A DNA stretch of 64,000 bases from Ruegeria sp. HKCCSA071 (GTDB lineage Bacteria > Pseudomonadota > Alphaproteobacteria > Rhodobacterales > Rhodobacteraceae). The stretch lies in contig NZ_JAEDOX010000006.1 of assembly GCF_017872555.1 (NCBI RefSeq), positions 93,292-157,291 of the forward strand, written 5' to 3'. Under the pieces are notes generated by a model. It worked only from the letters and a program-made list of their open reading frames with translations. It was not told the DNA's origin and did no database searches. The translations under genes and the position numbers were made by a program. Of this stretch, positions 9,737-18,905 are shown piece after piece (within the stretch, counting starts at the first letter, position 1; every line of letters begins with the position of its first letter).

Positions 9737-9917
9737 ATCCAGCCTCCAACTCTGCGAACATGTCTCCACCTATTCTAAGGTGGGCTAGGCTCGCTCAACC
9801 GACACGACGTCCGCGGTGCTGTCATTGACATAGGTCACGTGTCACCGCGTGGTGCTTCGAAACGACGGGATGGCGAGCTAAGCGCGACTTCTACTACAGT
9901 GGCTTCTCGGATGGCTC

Positions 9918-10928
9918 TCAGACCGGGATCAGTTCTTCCTGATAAGCGAACAGCGCCGGTTGCCCACCCGTATGCAACAGCACAACTTTCTGGCCCTGTT
10001 GAATGGTGCCGTTTTCACGTAATTCCAACAAACCTGCAAAGGTTTTGGCCGAGTAGACCGGATCCAGAAAAATACCCTCGGCGCGCGCCATCAGTGCAAG
10101 CGCCTTCCGTGTGGACGGGCTTATCCGCCCGTATCCAGGGGGTAATGCGCCGTCCCATGTGAGGATGTCTTTCATGACCAGAGCCGGGTCAAACATCATC
10201 ATACCGGACAACCGTTCCAATATCTTTTGCAACCGCGCATGTTGCTGGTGGCGGTCGCGGCGAACGCAGATGCCAATAGCAGGCGCCGTGTTGCCAGCCA
10301 GACGCAGCCCGGCCAGAAACCCGCCATGGGTCGAACCGCTGCCGGATGGCACCACCGCCACGTCGAAATCGGCGATCTGATCCAGTAGTTCGGCGGCCCC
10401 GGCCACATAGCCTAACGCCCCCAAGGGCGGATGATCGATGCCCAAGTGAATTACATATGGCCTTCCGCCCTCAGCGATCAGCTGATCTGCCCGAACGTGA
10501 AGGGCATTGTCGGCCCCGGCCTCGTCTTCTCCGGTGTGGTAGTGCATGTGCTCGGCACCCAGAAGCCGGGCCAGAAGAACATTTCCCGAGGAATAATATT
10601 GTTCTCCCATATCCGGTACGCGCTCTTCCAGTTGAAGCACGGCGTCCATCCCAAGCTTCGATGCAGCCATGGCAGCCGTGCGTACGAAATTGGACTGCAC
10701 AGCGCCGGTGATCAGAATGGTATCTGCCCCCTGTTTCTGTGCTTCACCCATATAGAATTCAAGCTGTCGGGTCTTGTTGCCGCCAAAGCTCAACCCTGTC
10801 AGATCATCCCGTTTGATCCACAGATCCAGACCAAGCTGGTCGGACAGACGATCAAGCCGTTCGACCGGCGTAGCAGTTGTCATCAGTCTCGCGCGGGGGA
10901 AACCGGCCAATTTCTGTTCAATCGTCAT
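9918..10928 (-). CDS. D-cysteine desulfhydrase-family PLP enzyme (D-cysteine desulfhydrase or L-cysteate sulfo-lyase)
   Basis: Fold-type II PLP enzyme of 336 residues related to ACC deaminase and DcyD. The PLP-lysine region reads IKRDDLTGLSFGGNKTRQLEF near residues 37-57, followed by the TGAVQSNFVRTAA substrate loop and a late LHTGG segment. Family members remove H2S from D-cysteine. In roseobacters the closely related CuyA releases sulfite from L-cysteate, and the sequence alone does not decide between them. It lies between moeA and dnr on the same strand with 140-180-base gaps, so cotranscription is uncertain. Confidence 0.8.
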   Translation of the reverse strand: MTIEQKLAGFPRARLMTTATPVERLDRLSDQLGLDLWIKRDDLTGLSFGGNKTRQLEFYMGEAQKQGADTILITGAVQSNFVRTAAMAASKLGMDAVLQLEERVPDMGEQYYSSGNVLLARLLGAEHMHYHTGEDEAGADNALHVRADQLIAEGGRPYVIHLGIDHPPLGALGYVAGAAELLDQIADFDVAVVPSGSGSTHGGFLAGLRLAGNTAPAIGICVRRDRHQQHARLQKILERLSGMMMFDPALVMKDILTWDGALPPGYGRISPSTRKALALMARAEGIFLDPVYSAKTFAGLLELRENGTIQQGQKVVLLHTGGQPALFAYQEELIPV

Positions 10929-11067
10929 ATCTGCGGTCCATCAACTCACCCACTCAGCATCGCACCGGAAAGGGCATATCCGGTAAGAATAGTAACGAAG
11001 GTGATTGTGAGAAAGATCGCGGATCGGACTTGGCCTGTTCTCTGCCCCGAGAAATAGCCAGGTGGCT

Positions 11068-11760
11068 CTATTTCTCGCTCGGGTCGCTTTCCGCGTAATT
11101 CCGCAATACATCCATGTCTGCAATTTCCGCGTGGTTTCGGTTGATCCTCACCCCGACTGGTTTCAACCTCGAAAACGCGCGGCTCAGGCTTTCGGGTTTC
11201 ATCCCCAGACGCCCGGCGATCAGCATCTTGTCATACGGCAATTCAACTTCGCACTGGCCGGCATCGCTATCACACAGATTCAGCAGGAATTCCGCGACGC
11301 GCTGCGCACCGGTCTGGGCCTTGAGCTGTTCGAGCTGCGCCACCAGGGAATGCAGATGCGTGAATGTGGCCGCCAGGATTGATACGCAAATTTCCGGGTC
11401 CTGCTTCATCAGCGATAGCAGCACCGGACTTGGAATGTGCATGATCTCACAGGGTGATACCGCCTCGGCCGACACCGGATAGGGCACATTGCGCAGTGCA
11501 ACGGCTTCGCCAAAGCTTTCACCGCGCGTGAAAACGCTCACCACGGCTTCGGCACCGGTCGGGGATATGCGGAACAACTTGACCCAACCAGCCAGTACAA
11601 CATGTACGGCCTTGGCCTCTTCCTCTTGCAGAAAGATCGTCTCGCCCCGATCATATTGCCGCCAGACGGCCTGACGCAGCAGAGTATCGACATGTTGCTC
11701 TGGCAGGCTTCGCAAGAGCAGTGACTGCCGCGCAACTATCTTTTGTGCCTCGTGTGACAA
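11068..11760 (-). CDS. dnr: Crp/Fnr family regulator of the DNR/NnrR type
   Basis: 230 residues with an N-terminal cyclic-nucleotide-binding-like beta roll and a C-terminal helix-turn-helix. In the recognition helix the segment MKPESLSRAFSRL carries the E-SR residues that in Fnr and Dnr proteins read TTGAT-like half-sites. There is no N-terminal Cys cluster, so it is not an oxygen-sensing FNR. DNR relatives sense NO through heme. It is divergent from hemA, and a DNR-like site lies between them. I infer that it activates the seven similar sites in this window. The name dnr is by family and context. Confidence 0.85.
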   Translation of the reverse strand: MSHEAQKIVARQSLLLRSLPEQHVDTLLRQAVWRQYDRGETIFLQEEEAKAVHVVLAGWVKLFRISPTGAEAVVSVFTRGESFGEAVALRNVPYPVSAEAVSPCEIMHIPSPVLLSLMKQDPEICVSILAATFTHLHSLVAQLEQLKAQTGAQRVAEFLLNLCDSDAGQCEVELPYDKMLIAGRLGMKPESLSRAFSRLKPVGVRINRNHAEIADMDVLRNYAESDPSEK

Positions 11761-11869
11761 GAAGGCAGCCCCTTATTCGTCCGTTCCGGGAACATCCCCG
11801 GATGATCAACCCCGTGACATGCTATGCCAAAGCCAGCGCGGGGGTGCCACCCTTTTCTCGATCTCCAAC

Positions 11870-11883
11870 TTGACTATTGTCAT
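11870..11883 (+). promoter_or_regulatory. FNR/DNR-like operator upstream of hemA
   Basis: TTGACTATTGTCAT matches TTGAC-N4-GTCAA with one mismatch. Its centre is 69.5 bases before the hemA ATG, the same spacing as at nirS, norC and nnrS. It is also 110 bases from the divergent dnr start, so it could serve dnr as well. Confidence 0.65.
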
Positions 11884-11945
11884 GTAAGGGCGCGCGCCAC
11901 TGGCATAGGTTCAACAAGATTTCAATTATCCGGGGAGCACGCCAG

Positions 11946-13169
11946 ATGGACTTCGAGCAATTTTTCAGCCAGAGCCTCGACACTTTGAAAGACGAAGGCA
12001 ACTACCGGATATTCATCGACTTGCAACGCCGTCGCGGTGCGTTTCCGAACGCGCGTCAAACTGACGGACCGGTCCAGCGGGATGTGCGGATCTGGTGCTC
12101 GAATGATTATCTGGGCATGGGGCAGCACCCTTCGGTGATCTCTGCCATGCACGACGCACTGGATCGCTGCGGCGCAGGCGCTGGCGGTACACGCAATATC
12201 TCGGGCACCACGCATGATCACGTTCTGCTTGAGGCTGAGCTGGCCGATCTGCATGGGAAAGAAGCCGCGTTGCTGTTCACCTCGGGATATGTGTCGAACT
12301 GGGCTGCTTTGGGGACATTGGCAGCGCGAATTCCCGGGCTGATCGTGTTTTCTGACGCGCTCAACCACGCCTCGATGATCGAAGGTATCCGGCATTCGCG
12401 TGCCCAGAAGGTGATCTGGAAACATAACGACCTGGCGGATTTGGACGCCAAACTGGCCGCAGCGGATCCCGACGCACCCAAGATGATCGCATTTGAATCG
12501 GTTTACTCTATGGATGGCGACATCGCTCCCATCAAGGAAATCTGCGAACTGGCCGACAAATACGGCGCGATGACCTATCTGGACGAGGTTCATGCCGTCG
12601 GCCTTTACGGCCCGCGCGGTGGCGGGATTGCTGAACGCGATGGATTGATGGATCGCCTGACGGTCATCGAAGGTACATTGGGCAAAGCGTTCGGCGTGGT
12701 TGGTGGTTATATCGCGGCCTCAGCCGCGCTGTGTGATTTTGTCCGCAGCTTTGCCAGTGGTTTCATCTTCACCACTGCCCTACCCCCATCGATCGCAGCC
12801 GGCGCCGCCGCATCGATCCGGCATTTGAAACATTCAAGTGCAGAGCGTGACTTGCAAAAGACCCGCGTGGCGCAGGTGCGCGCCCGTTTGGATGCCGAGG
12901 GCATTCCGCATTTACCCAACCCCAGCCATATCATCCCGGTGATGGTTGGCGACCCGGTGAAGTGTAAATTCATTTCGGACACCCTGCTTGAGGAGTTTGG
13001 CATCTACATTCAGCCGATCAACTACCCAACAGTTCCAAAAGGAACCGAGCGCCTGCGGATCACGCCGTCACCCGTTCATACGGATGAGGATATCGATCAT
13101 CTGGTGGGCGCCCTGTCGGCGCTGTGGCAGCGCTGTCAGATCGCGCGGATGCCAATGGCCGCACAGTAA
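11946..13169 (+). CDS. hemA: 5-aminolevulinate synthase
   Basis: Condenses glycine and succinyl-CoA to 5-aminolevulinate with PLP, the first step of heme synthesis in alphaproteobacteria. At 407 residues it has the usual bacterial ALAS length, with [16 protein letters not shown] and the PLP lysine in GTLGKAFG at about residue 247. The start at 11946 follows GGGGAG; the frame is open 23 codons further upstream, into the operator. The DNR-like site in front suggests that this copy is induced during denitrification, when hemes b, c and d1 are in heavy demand. Whether the genome has a second ALAS gene is not visible here. A strong terminator follows. Confidence 0.95.
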   Translation: MDFEQFFSQSLDTLKDEGNYRIFIDLQRRRGAFPNARQTDGPVQRDVRIWCSNDYLGMGQHPSVISAMHDALDRCGAGAGGTRNISGTTHDHVLLEAELADLHGKEAALLFTSGYVSNWAALGTLAARIPGLIVFSDALNHASMIEGIRHSRAQKVIWKHNDLADLDAKLAAADPDAPKMIAFESVYSMDGDIAPIKEICELADKYGAMTYLDEVHAVGLYGPRGGGIAERDGLMDRLTVIEGTLGKAFGVVGGYIAASAALCDFVRSFASGFIFTTALPPSIAAGAAASIRHLKHSSAERDLQKTRVAQVRARLDAEGIPHLPNPSHIIPVMVGDPVKCKFISDTLLEEFGIYIQPINYPTVPKGTERLRITPSPVHTDEDIDHLVGALSALWQRCQIARMPMAAQ

Positions 13170-13196
13170 CCTAAGCGTCCCTTTGCTTGGAAACCT

Positions 13197-13223
13197 GCCG
13201 CCCCTTTTGGGGGCGGCTTTTTT
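13197..13223 (+). terminator. Intrinsic terminator of hemA
   Basis: A perfect 8-bp GC-only stem (GCCGCCCC with GGGGCGGC) has a short T/G loop and is followed by six T residues. It starts 28 bases after the hemA stop. The T-run touches the stop codon of the convergent norF gene. Confidence 0.92.
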
Positions 13224-13510
13224 CAGATCAGGTACAGTGCGAAGATCACCACAGAGAACCCCGTGAGAACCATGGTGAAGCCACGCAGCCAGCCCGGGCT
13301 TTCAGTCAGGTCCAGATATCGGGCCAGAATCACACGGGCTTTGATCAGTGCAAGGAGCAGGATACCGCCTGCAATGAGTACGTCAGGCGTTTTCATCAGG
13401 GTCAAAAGCGTTGAGGCCAGACTGAGCGCCAAAAGCACCATCCACGCGCTGGTGAGTGAGTTCGGACGCCTCCGGCGGGAGTATTTAGCAAAAGATGAAA
13501 TTGCCGGCAT
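13223..13510 (-). CDS. norF: NorF-like small membrane protein (cytochrome oxidase subunit IV-like)
   Basis: 95 residues with three predicted hydrophobic segments (starting at LTSAWMVLLALSLAST, then VLIAGGILLLALI, then FTMVLTGFSVVIFALYL). This matches the last gene of norCBQDEF clusters, needed for full NO reductase activity but not part of the core enzyme. The ATG at 13510 lies 5 bases after norE. Residues 5-14 (SSFAKYSRRR) are encoded by an intergenic-type repeat inserted at the 5' end, so the N-terminus is probably not ancestral and the start is uncertain. The conserved part begins around residue 19. Confidence 0.75.
   Translation of the reverse strand: MPAISSFAKYSRRRRPNSLTSAWMVLLALSLASTLLTLMKTPDVLIAGGILLLALIKARVILARYLDLTESPGWLRGFTMVLTGFSVVIFALYLI
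13468..13499 (+). repeat. Copy 1 of a 32-bp dispersed repeat (GCCTCCGGCGGGAGTATTT type)
   Basis: It shares 29 of 32 bases with the copy at 31192-31223. It begins with GCCTCCGGCGGGAG, whose CCTCC/GGGAG arms can pair, and ends with AAAAGATGAA. It lies at the norE-norF junction and is read through in the norF frame. Confidence 0.75.
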
Positions 13511-13515
13511 CTTGT

Positions 13516-14064
13516 TTATCCCAGAAGATAAATCACAGGAAACAGCAGGATCCAAACCAGATCGACCATGTGCCAAAACTGTGCGCCCGCTTCGATGTTA
13601 CGAGGATCATCGCGCCACGCGACAAGCAGCAGGATACCCACCCCGGCCAGAACATGCGCCGCGTGAAACCCCGTCAGCAGGTAGTAGAACATGAAGAACG
13701 GGTGGGTTTCATAGGAAATGCCCTGCCCCGCCTTTCCAGCATATTCCACGCTTTTGATAACCAGGAATGCGATTCCAAGTACGGCCGCGCCTGTCAGGGC
13801 AAGCCTGGCCTTGAACCGGAATGCTGCGCGGCGCCAGTTCAGGGCCTGCGCGGCCAGATATCCAGATGTGACCAGTATTGCGGTGTTAAAGGCTGCACCT
13901 GTTCGATAAAGATGCGATTGCGCCTCGGCAAAGCCTGCGGGGTCGGTCAGGCGAACACCCATGAACGCGATCAGCCCGGCACCAAAAACCAGCAACTCAC
14001 TGATAATCAGAACCCACATCAGCAATTCGCCCGGCAGCTCGTCGATGAAAGAGGTTTCGCTCAT
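13516..14064 (-). CDS. norE: NorE, cytochrome c oxidase subunit III-like protein
   Basis: Integral membrane protein of 182 residues with about five hydrophobic segments. It has the subunit III-like signature around FYYLLTGFHAAHVLAGVG and a terminal FWHMVDLVWILLFPVIYL. NorE assists NO reductase activity, but it is not part of the purified NorCB complex. The start overlaps the norD stop as ATGA, so translation is probably coupled. A norF-like frame follows after 5 bases. Confidence 0.92.
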   Translation of the reverse strand: MSETSFIDELPGELLMWVLIISELLVFGAGLIAFMGVRLTDPAGFAEAQSHLYRTGAAFNTAILVTSGYLAAQALNWRRAAFRFKARLALTGAAVLGIAFLVIKSVEYAGKAGQGISYETHPFFMFYYLLTGFHAAHVLAGVGILLLVAWRDDPRNIEAGAQFWHMVDLVWILLFPVIYLLG

Positions 14065-15983
14065 GCTCCGACCAGTTGGCGGTAGATCTGCGGTAGGGCC
14101 ATGGTCAGGCGGTGCGGGTCTGGGATAACAGCGAAACCGCCCTGTCCGAACATGCGGGGGAACCAGCTTTTGCCGGTTTTGTCGATGGTGACGCCAAAAA
14201 CCGATTGCCCGGCGCGGCGAGCTTCGCGCACGGCCATGCAGGTGTCTTCTATCCCGTGGCGCCCTTCGTAATGGTCAAGATCATTGGGTTTGCCATCGGT
14301 GATCACCAGCAACAGGCGGCGCTTGCGGGATTGACTTGCCAAATCCTTTGAACAGTGACGGATCGCGGCCCCAAGCCGCGTGTAATGGCCTGGTCGCAGC
14401 GACGCGATACGTTGTTCAACTTTGGCACCCATCGGCTCATCAAACCGTTTGCATCGCTGGATATAGACGCGCTGGCGTTTCAGCGAACTGAAGGCATGAA
14501 TGGCGAAATCGTCACCGCAGGCATTCAGGCCCCAGGCCAAAGCGGCCAGAGCTTCACGTTCAATGTCGATCACGGCGCGGCCGGTTACGGCACTTTCGGT
14601 GGAACGGCTGACATCCAGCAGGATCGAGACTGCCAGGTCGCGCGCCTCGGGACGGGATTGTTGCCAAATGCGGTCGTTGCTTTCGCCGCTGGCCATGCGG
14701 TCGGTTTCGGCACGCACGGCGGCTTCGATATCCAGCTGGTCACCGTCCAGATGGCCGCGTGTCATCACACGACCGGGGCGCAGCGCCTCGAACTGGCGTT
14801 TGACCGCGCGGATGCGGCGGGCGGTGGCAGGGTCCTTGCCGAAGGCGGCAGCGTCGTCGCGGATATCCGCATCCGACAGCAGGACGTTGACGTGATCTGG
14901 CAGATACCGACCCGATCGCACGTCCCATTCGGGATAGAGGATGCGGCCGGACAGACGCTCGCGGTTCACATCCTCGGGTGCCAGATCAAGGTGCAGCTTC
15001 AGCCGCGTTGGGGGGGCCTTTGATATCTGACCCAGGCCAATCTCTTCCTGATCATCGGCCGCTTTCTTGGCGTTGTCGGGATCGTCATCGTCGATGCGGC
15101 GGTTGATGTTCAGGAACTCGGCCCAGCTGAGGATGGCTTCGAACTTATGCAGAATGAAACTGTCGCTGCGCTCGGCCTGATCCGATCTACGGCGCCGGGC
15201 ACGGTGCGTCTTTTCGCCGGATTCCTCTGGCGGGCCTTCGGTATCGGGGTTTTCCACCTCGTTATGTTCGGAAAAGCCAACCGCGCGCAGTTCGGGCCAC
15301 AAGGGAACCGGGCGCATAGGCTGATAGCCGCGGGGGGCGATCAGGTTATCGTCCAGTGTCAGAAGCTGCTCGGCTTTCACCGACAGCTGTTGAGAGTCGC
15401 CCAACTTATGGCGGATCAGCTCTTCGACTGCGTCCTCAACCGGTGGCAGATTGGGAATATCGCGCTGATGCAACACTCCCTTGCAAAGTTCGGTATAAAG
15501 TGGGCGCAGGCCGGGGGCGTCGTCCAGGGTCGCATCAACCATGCCCTGTGCGGCAATCAGCGATCGCAGGTCGGCGCGCAGCGGGTCGTCTTCATCAATT
15601 CGCGTTCCGGCATGGGCAGCCGCGGCGGCCAGCCAGACATACAGCGCGCCGTTGGCTTCGCGGGCAGGAAAAACCGCCAGCCGGTCCGGTAGGCGCAGAA
15701 CTTCACCGTCAAACGAGGCGCGTGGCATCAGTTCTGCCTCTGTTGCCAGACGACGACGCCAACCCAGACGGTGGTGTGAAACCTCGGGCGAGACCGGGCG
15801 CAATTCTACGCCCGGACCACCGCCCAGCCCTCGAAAGAGGACGGCCAGCCGCCCCGCGACCTCAGAAAGGTCGACCGCGGCTCCATCGTGCACCTGTGGT
15901 GCATCGAGGCGGCTGGCAAGGGAGTGCCACAGTTTCCCGATCGTTTCTTCGGGTTCCCATGGCTCAAAATCGATCTTGACCAT
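14061..15983 (-). CDS. norD: NorD, von Willebrand factor A domain protein for NO reductase activation
   Basis: 640 residues with a long, variable, acidic N-terminal half and a C-terminal VWA domain. The MIDAS metal motif is visible as LLDVSRSTES near residue 455, and the late part has VITDGKPNDLDHYEGR. NorD acts with the MoxR-type ATPase NorQ, and the pair is needed to insert the non-heme iron or otherwise activate NorB. It lies 9 bases after norQ and overlaps norE by 4 bases. No signal peptide or membrane anchor is seen, which fits a cytoplasmic chaperone. Confidence 0.93.
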   Translation of the reverse strand: MVKIDFEPWEPEETIGKLWHSLASRLDAPQVHDGAAVDLSEVAGRLAVLFRGLGGGPGVELRPVSPEVSHHRLGWRRRLATEAELMPRASFDGEVLRLPDRLAVFPAREANGALYVWLAAAAAHAGTRIDEDDPLRADLRSLIAAQGMVDATLDDAPGLRPLYTELCKGVLHQRDIPNLPPVEDAVEELIRHKLGDSQQLSVKAEQLLTLDDNLIAPRGYQPMRPVPLWPELRAVGFSEHNEVENPDTEGPPEESGEKTHRARRRRSDQAERSDSFILHKFEAILSWAEFLNINRRIDDDDPDNAKKAADDQEEIGLGQISKAPPTRLKLHLDLAPEDVNRERLSGRILYPEWDVRSGRYLPDHVNVLLSDADIRDDAAAFGKDPATARRIRAVKRQFEALRPGRVMTRGHLDGDQLDIEAAVRAETDRMASGESNDRIWQQSRPEARDLAVSILLDVSRSTESAVTGRAVIDIEREALAALAWGLNACGDDFAIHAFSSLKRQRVYIQRCKRFDEPMGAKVEQRIASLRPGHYTRLGAAIRHCSKDLASQSRKRRLLLVITDGKPNDLDHYEGRHGIEDTCMAVREARRAGQSVFGVTIDKTGKSWFPRMFGQGGFAVIPDPHRLTMALPQIYRQLVGA

Positions 15984-15992
15984 CGGCCGGCC

Positions 15993-16808
15993 TCACCCAA
16001 AGACAGCCGTAACAAGATCGAGGAGCCCGCGTTTGATATCCTCGTCATCCGTCAGAGGTTCGATCATGGCGGCAAGGATGGCGCGGTCGGTGGACATGCC
16101 CTGTGCGATCAGTGTTGCGGCATAAACAACCAGTCGGGTGGAAACGCCTTCCTCAAGATCCTGACCCTTGAGCCCGCGCAGCTTACCTGCCAGCCGCACC
16201 AGCGGCTTGCAGCGTTCCAGCGGCAGGCCGCTTTCCTGCGCGACCACTTCGGCTTCCTTCTGAGGCGAGGGAAAGTCGAACTCCAGCGAGATGAACCGTT
16301 GCCGGGTCGAGGGTTTGAGGGTTTTCAGGATATTCTGATAGCCGGGGTTGTAGGACGCCACCAGCATGAAACCGGGCGCGGCCTCCAGCTCTTCTCCGGT
16401 GCGGTCGATCGGCAGGATGCGCCGGTCGTCGGTCAGCGGGTGCAGCACCACGGTCACGTCCTTGCGCGCCTCGACCACCTCGTCGAGATAGCAGATCGCA
16501 CCTTCGCGCACCGCGCGGGTCAGGGGGCCATCAACCCAGACGGTTTCCCCACCTTTCAGCAGATAGCGCCCAATCAGGTCGGCGGCGGCCAGATCGTCAT
16601 GGCAGGCTACTGTATAAAGCGGGCGGCCAAGTTTTGCGGCCATGTGGGCGACAAAGCGGGTTTTGCCGCAGCCCGTCGGACCTTTCAGAAGAACTGGCAA
16701 ATCGTTGTTATACGCTGCGGTAAATACATCGCATTCGTCGCCTTGGGGCAGGTAGAAGGGGGCGTTTGCCGCCCCCTCATTCAGTTTCATGGAGCCGTCC
16801 ATATCCAT
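15993..16808 (-). CDS. norQ: NorQ, MoxR/CbbQ-type AAA+ ATPase
   Basis: 271 residues. Walker A is GPTGCGKT and Walker B is CYLDEV, followed by a sensor region (LVASYNPGYQN) and the CbbQ/NirQ/NorQ C-terminal domain. It works with NorD to mature the NO reductase. The ATG at 16808 overlaps the norB stop (TGATG). A GTG one codon upstream, or the Met at 16790 that gives the usual MKLN start, are alternatives. Confidence 0.93.
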   Translation of the reverse strand: MDMDGSMKLNEGAANAPFYLPQGDECDVFTAAYNNDLPVLLKGPTGCGKTRFVAHMAAKLGRPLYTVACHDDLAAADLIGRYLLKGGETVWVDGPLTRAVREGAICYLDEVVEARKDVTVVLHPLTDDRRILPIDRTGEELEAAPGFMLVASYNPGYQNILKTLKPSTRQRFISLEFDFPSPQKEAEVVAQESGLPLERCKPLVRLAGKLRGLKGQDLEEGVSTRLVVYAATLIAQGMSTDRAILAAMIEPLTDDEDIKRGLLDLVTAVFG

Positions 16809-18175
16809 CACTCCGCAGGGGTTTCAGCTGCGCCGGGTTCAATGACTTCTTTCCGGGGAACCCAGATCGAGTAGATGAACAGCAGCGCACCAAGGACTAC
16901 GACGATACCGGAACCCAGACGCATCCAGTAGAAGATTGCGATCTGGTCCTGCACGTCCATGAAGTAGTCTCCGACCACGCGCTGCATGTGTGTCTGTACG
17001 GTTCCGCCGAAGGTCAGCACGAAGGTCATAAAGACCATACCGCTGGTCATCAGCCAGAACGAGCCCATGTTCAGCACCTGATTGTAAGGATCACGGTTCT
17101 TCAGGATCGGCATCGCGTAGCTGAAGATCGCCAGGTTGAGGCAAACATAAGCACCGTAGAAGGCCAGGTGACCGTGGGCCGCAGTGATTTGCGTACCGTG
17201 TGTATAATAGTTCACCCCGTGCAGCGTATGCAGGAAGCCCCAGACACCGGCACCAAAGAAGGCAAGCGTTGCACAACCCAGCGACCACAGCAGAGCGGCC
17301 TTGTTGGGGTGGTCACGACGGCCCTTCCAGACCATGACGAAGGCAAAGGCCATCATCGCGAAGAACGGGATCACCTCGAGGCTTGAGAAGATCGAACCGA
17401 TCCACTGCCAGTAACCGGGGGTACCGATCCAATAGTAGTGGTGACCTGTTCCAAGAATGCCCGAGAACAGCGCGGCGGCGACGATGACGTATAGCCATTT
17501 TTCGACCACCTCACGGTCCACACCGGTCAGCTTGAGCATCAGGTAGGCCAGGATCGACGCCATGATCAGTTCCCACACACCTTCGACCCACAGGTGGACA
17601 ACATACCACCAGTATTGCTTGTCCAGAGACAGGTTGCCCGGGTTGTAGAAGGCGAACAGGAACAGCAGCGCCAAACCCCACAGACCCAACAACAGGATGT
17701 TGGTGATGGCAGTCTTCTTGCCCTTCAGAACGGTCATCGACACGTTGTAAAGGAAGATCAGCGCGGCAACGACGATACCGGCCTTGACCCATTTGGGTTG
17801 CTCAAGGAACTCGCGCCCCTCTTTGCCCAGCAGCCAGTTTCCTTCGAACAGGTTGAAGACATAGGTCAAAACCACGCCCAACGTACCGACCACAAGAATG
17901 ATCAGCTGCAAATAGGCCAGCTTGGGCGAGTGGATTTCACGCTCGGCCTCTTCCGGGATCAGGAAATAGGCCGCCCCGAAAAAGCCCAGTATCAGCCAGA
18001 CGATCAACGAGTTGGTGTGCAGCATCCGCACGATATTGAACGGCAGAAGCTCGCTCAGGAAGTTAGGCGACACATAGATCAGACCGGCCAGCAGGCCGCC
18101 GATCACCTGGATCGCGAACAACGCCATGGCTACCGCAAAGTAGGCATAGGCGATTTTTTGGGATTCGTATTTCAT
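16808..18175 (-). CDS. norB: Nitric oxide reductase subunit B (cNOR)
   Basis: Catalytic membrane subunit reducing two NO to N2O. It has 455 residues and about 12 hydrophobic segments, as in the heme-copper oxidase superfamily. Metal-ligand regions are recognisable: HLWVEGVWEL (His and the Glu that distinguishes NOR from oxidases) and GTGHHYYWIG for FeB, then HGHLAFYGAY and the later heme ligand region. It starts 16 bases after norC. There is no N-terminal extension, so this is the cytochrome-c-dependent cNOR type rather than the quinol-dependent qNOR. Confidence 0.97.
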   Translation of the reverse strand: MKYESQKIAYAYFAVAMALFAIQVIGGLLAGLIYVSPNFLSELLPFNIVRMLHTNSLIVWLILGFFGAAYFLIPEEAEREIHSPKLAYLQLIILVVGTLGVVLTYVFNLFEGNWLLGKEGREFLEQPKWVKAGIVVAALIFLYNVSMTVLKGKKTAITNILLLGLWGLALLFLFAFYNPGNLSLDKQYWWYVVHLWVEGVWELIMASILAYLMLKLTGVDREVVEKWLYVIVAAALFSGILGTGHHYYWIGTPGYWQWIGSIFSSLEVIPFFAMMAFAFVMVWKGRRDHPNKAALLWSLGCATLAFFGAGVWGFLHTLHGVNYYTHGTQITAAHGHLAFYGAYVCLNLAIFSYAMPILKNRDPYNQVLNMGSFWLMTSGMVFMTFVLTFGGTVQTHMQRVVGDYFMDVQDQIAIFYWMRLGSGIVVVLGALLFIYSIWVPRKEVIEPGAAETPAE

Positions 18176-18191
18176 TGCTCCATTCCCCTTC

Positions 18192-18641
18192 TCAGCCAGC
18201 CTCGTTGGGCGGCCAGTCCTGAGCGTCGATATTGTCCGTCCAGATCAGGAAGTTGCTCAGATCCCGGATCTCTTCATCGCTGAGGTTGAATTGCGGCATC
18301 TGCCGACGACCGGGAATGCCGGTGGGTTGTGCCTCCATCCAGCCCTTGAGGGATTCAAAGGCCGATTCCGGGTCGTCCAACACGCCCCAACGTGTCATCA
18401 CATTGCCGACCTCAGGGGCAAAGTACGCCCCTTCGCCAAGGATCGTGTGGCAGTTGATACAGGCGTGTTTTTCCCAAACATGTTTGCCCCGAACCACACT
18501 TTCGTCGAGCTTCGCGGCATTTTCGGAATTGACGATATACAGATGTGAATGGGCTGATAGAGCCAGAAAGATGAGGATGAAGAACAGTGACCCGCCATAG
18601 AATATGTTGCGAGCCATGCTCTTTGTCATGACTTCTCGCAT
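18192..18641 (-). CDS. norC: Nitric oxide reductase cytochrome c subunit
   Basis: 149 residues, with one N-terminal membrane anchor (NIFYGGSLFFILIFLALSAH) and one c-type heme site, CINCH, near residues 61-65. Met and His ligand-region residues follow in RRQMPQFNLSDEE. It feeds electrons from periplasmic cytochromes or cupredoxins to NorB. The start at 18641 follows AAAGGAG; an in-frame ATG four codons later is possible. It is the first gene of norCBQDEF, with a DNR-like site 64 bases upstream. Confidence 0.96.
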   Translation of the reverse strand: MREVMTKSMARNIFYGGSLFFILIFLALSAHSHLYIVNSENAAKLDESVVRGKHVWEKHACINCHTILGEGAYFAPEVGNVMTRWGVLDDPESAFESLKGWMEAQPTGIPGRRQMPQFNLSDEEIRDLSNFLIWTDNIDAQDWPPNEAG

Positions 18642-18704
18642 CGCGCTCTCCTTTGCGCAGATTAGCTAGTGCAGGCAACATGACGTGCGGGTCACAGGGC
18701 TGCC

Positions 18705-18718
18705 TTAACGAAAGTCAA
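18705..18718 (-). promoter_or_regulatory. FNR/DNR-like operator upstream of norC
   Basis: Read toward norC it is TTGACTTTCGTTAA, a one-mismatch version of TTGAC-N4-GTCAA. Its centre is 70.5 bases before the norC start, consistent with class II activation at about -41 and a 5' leader of about 29 bases. Confidence 0.7.
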
Positions 18719-18905
18719 GACTTCTAAAGTATCCTCAGGAACGAGATCAGAGATCCGCAAACAGCGAGAATAACGAAATGACCTTAGGGTCGCCTTGAAA
18801 TCTGAGGCAATTGTGAACACTTTCGCGTCGACTTCTTGATATACCGGACGTAATCAACCACCTGAGAAAAGGTGAAAATTCCGCTGCAAAGATTGATGGG
18901 CAAAA

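Noticed and set aside
18836..18857. TTGAT and ATCAA half-sites upstream of the Hint-domain gene
   Set aside because: The two half-sites are 12 bases apart instead of 4, so they do not form an FNR/DNR site.
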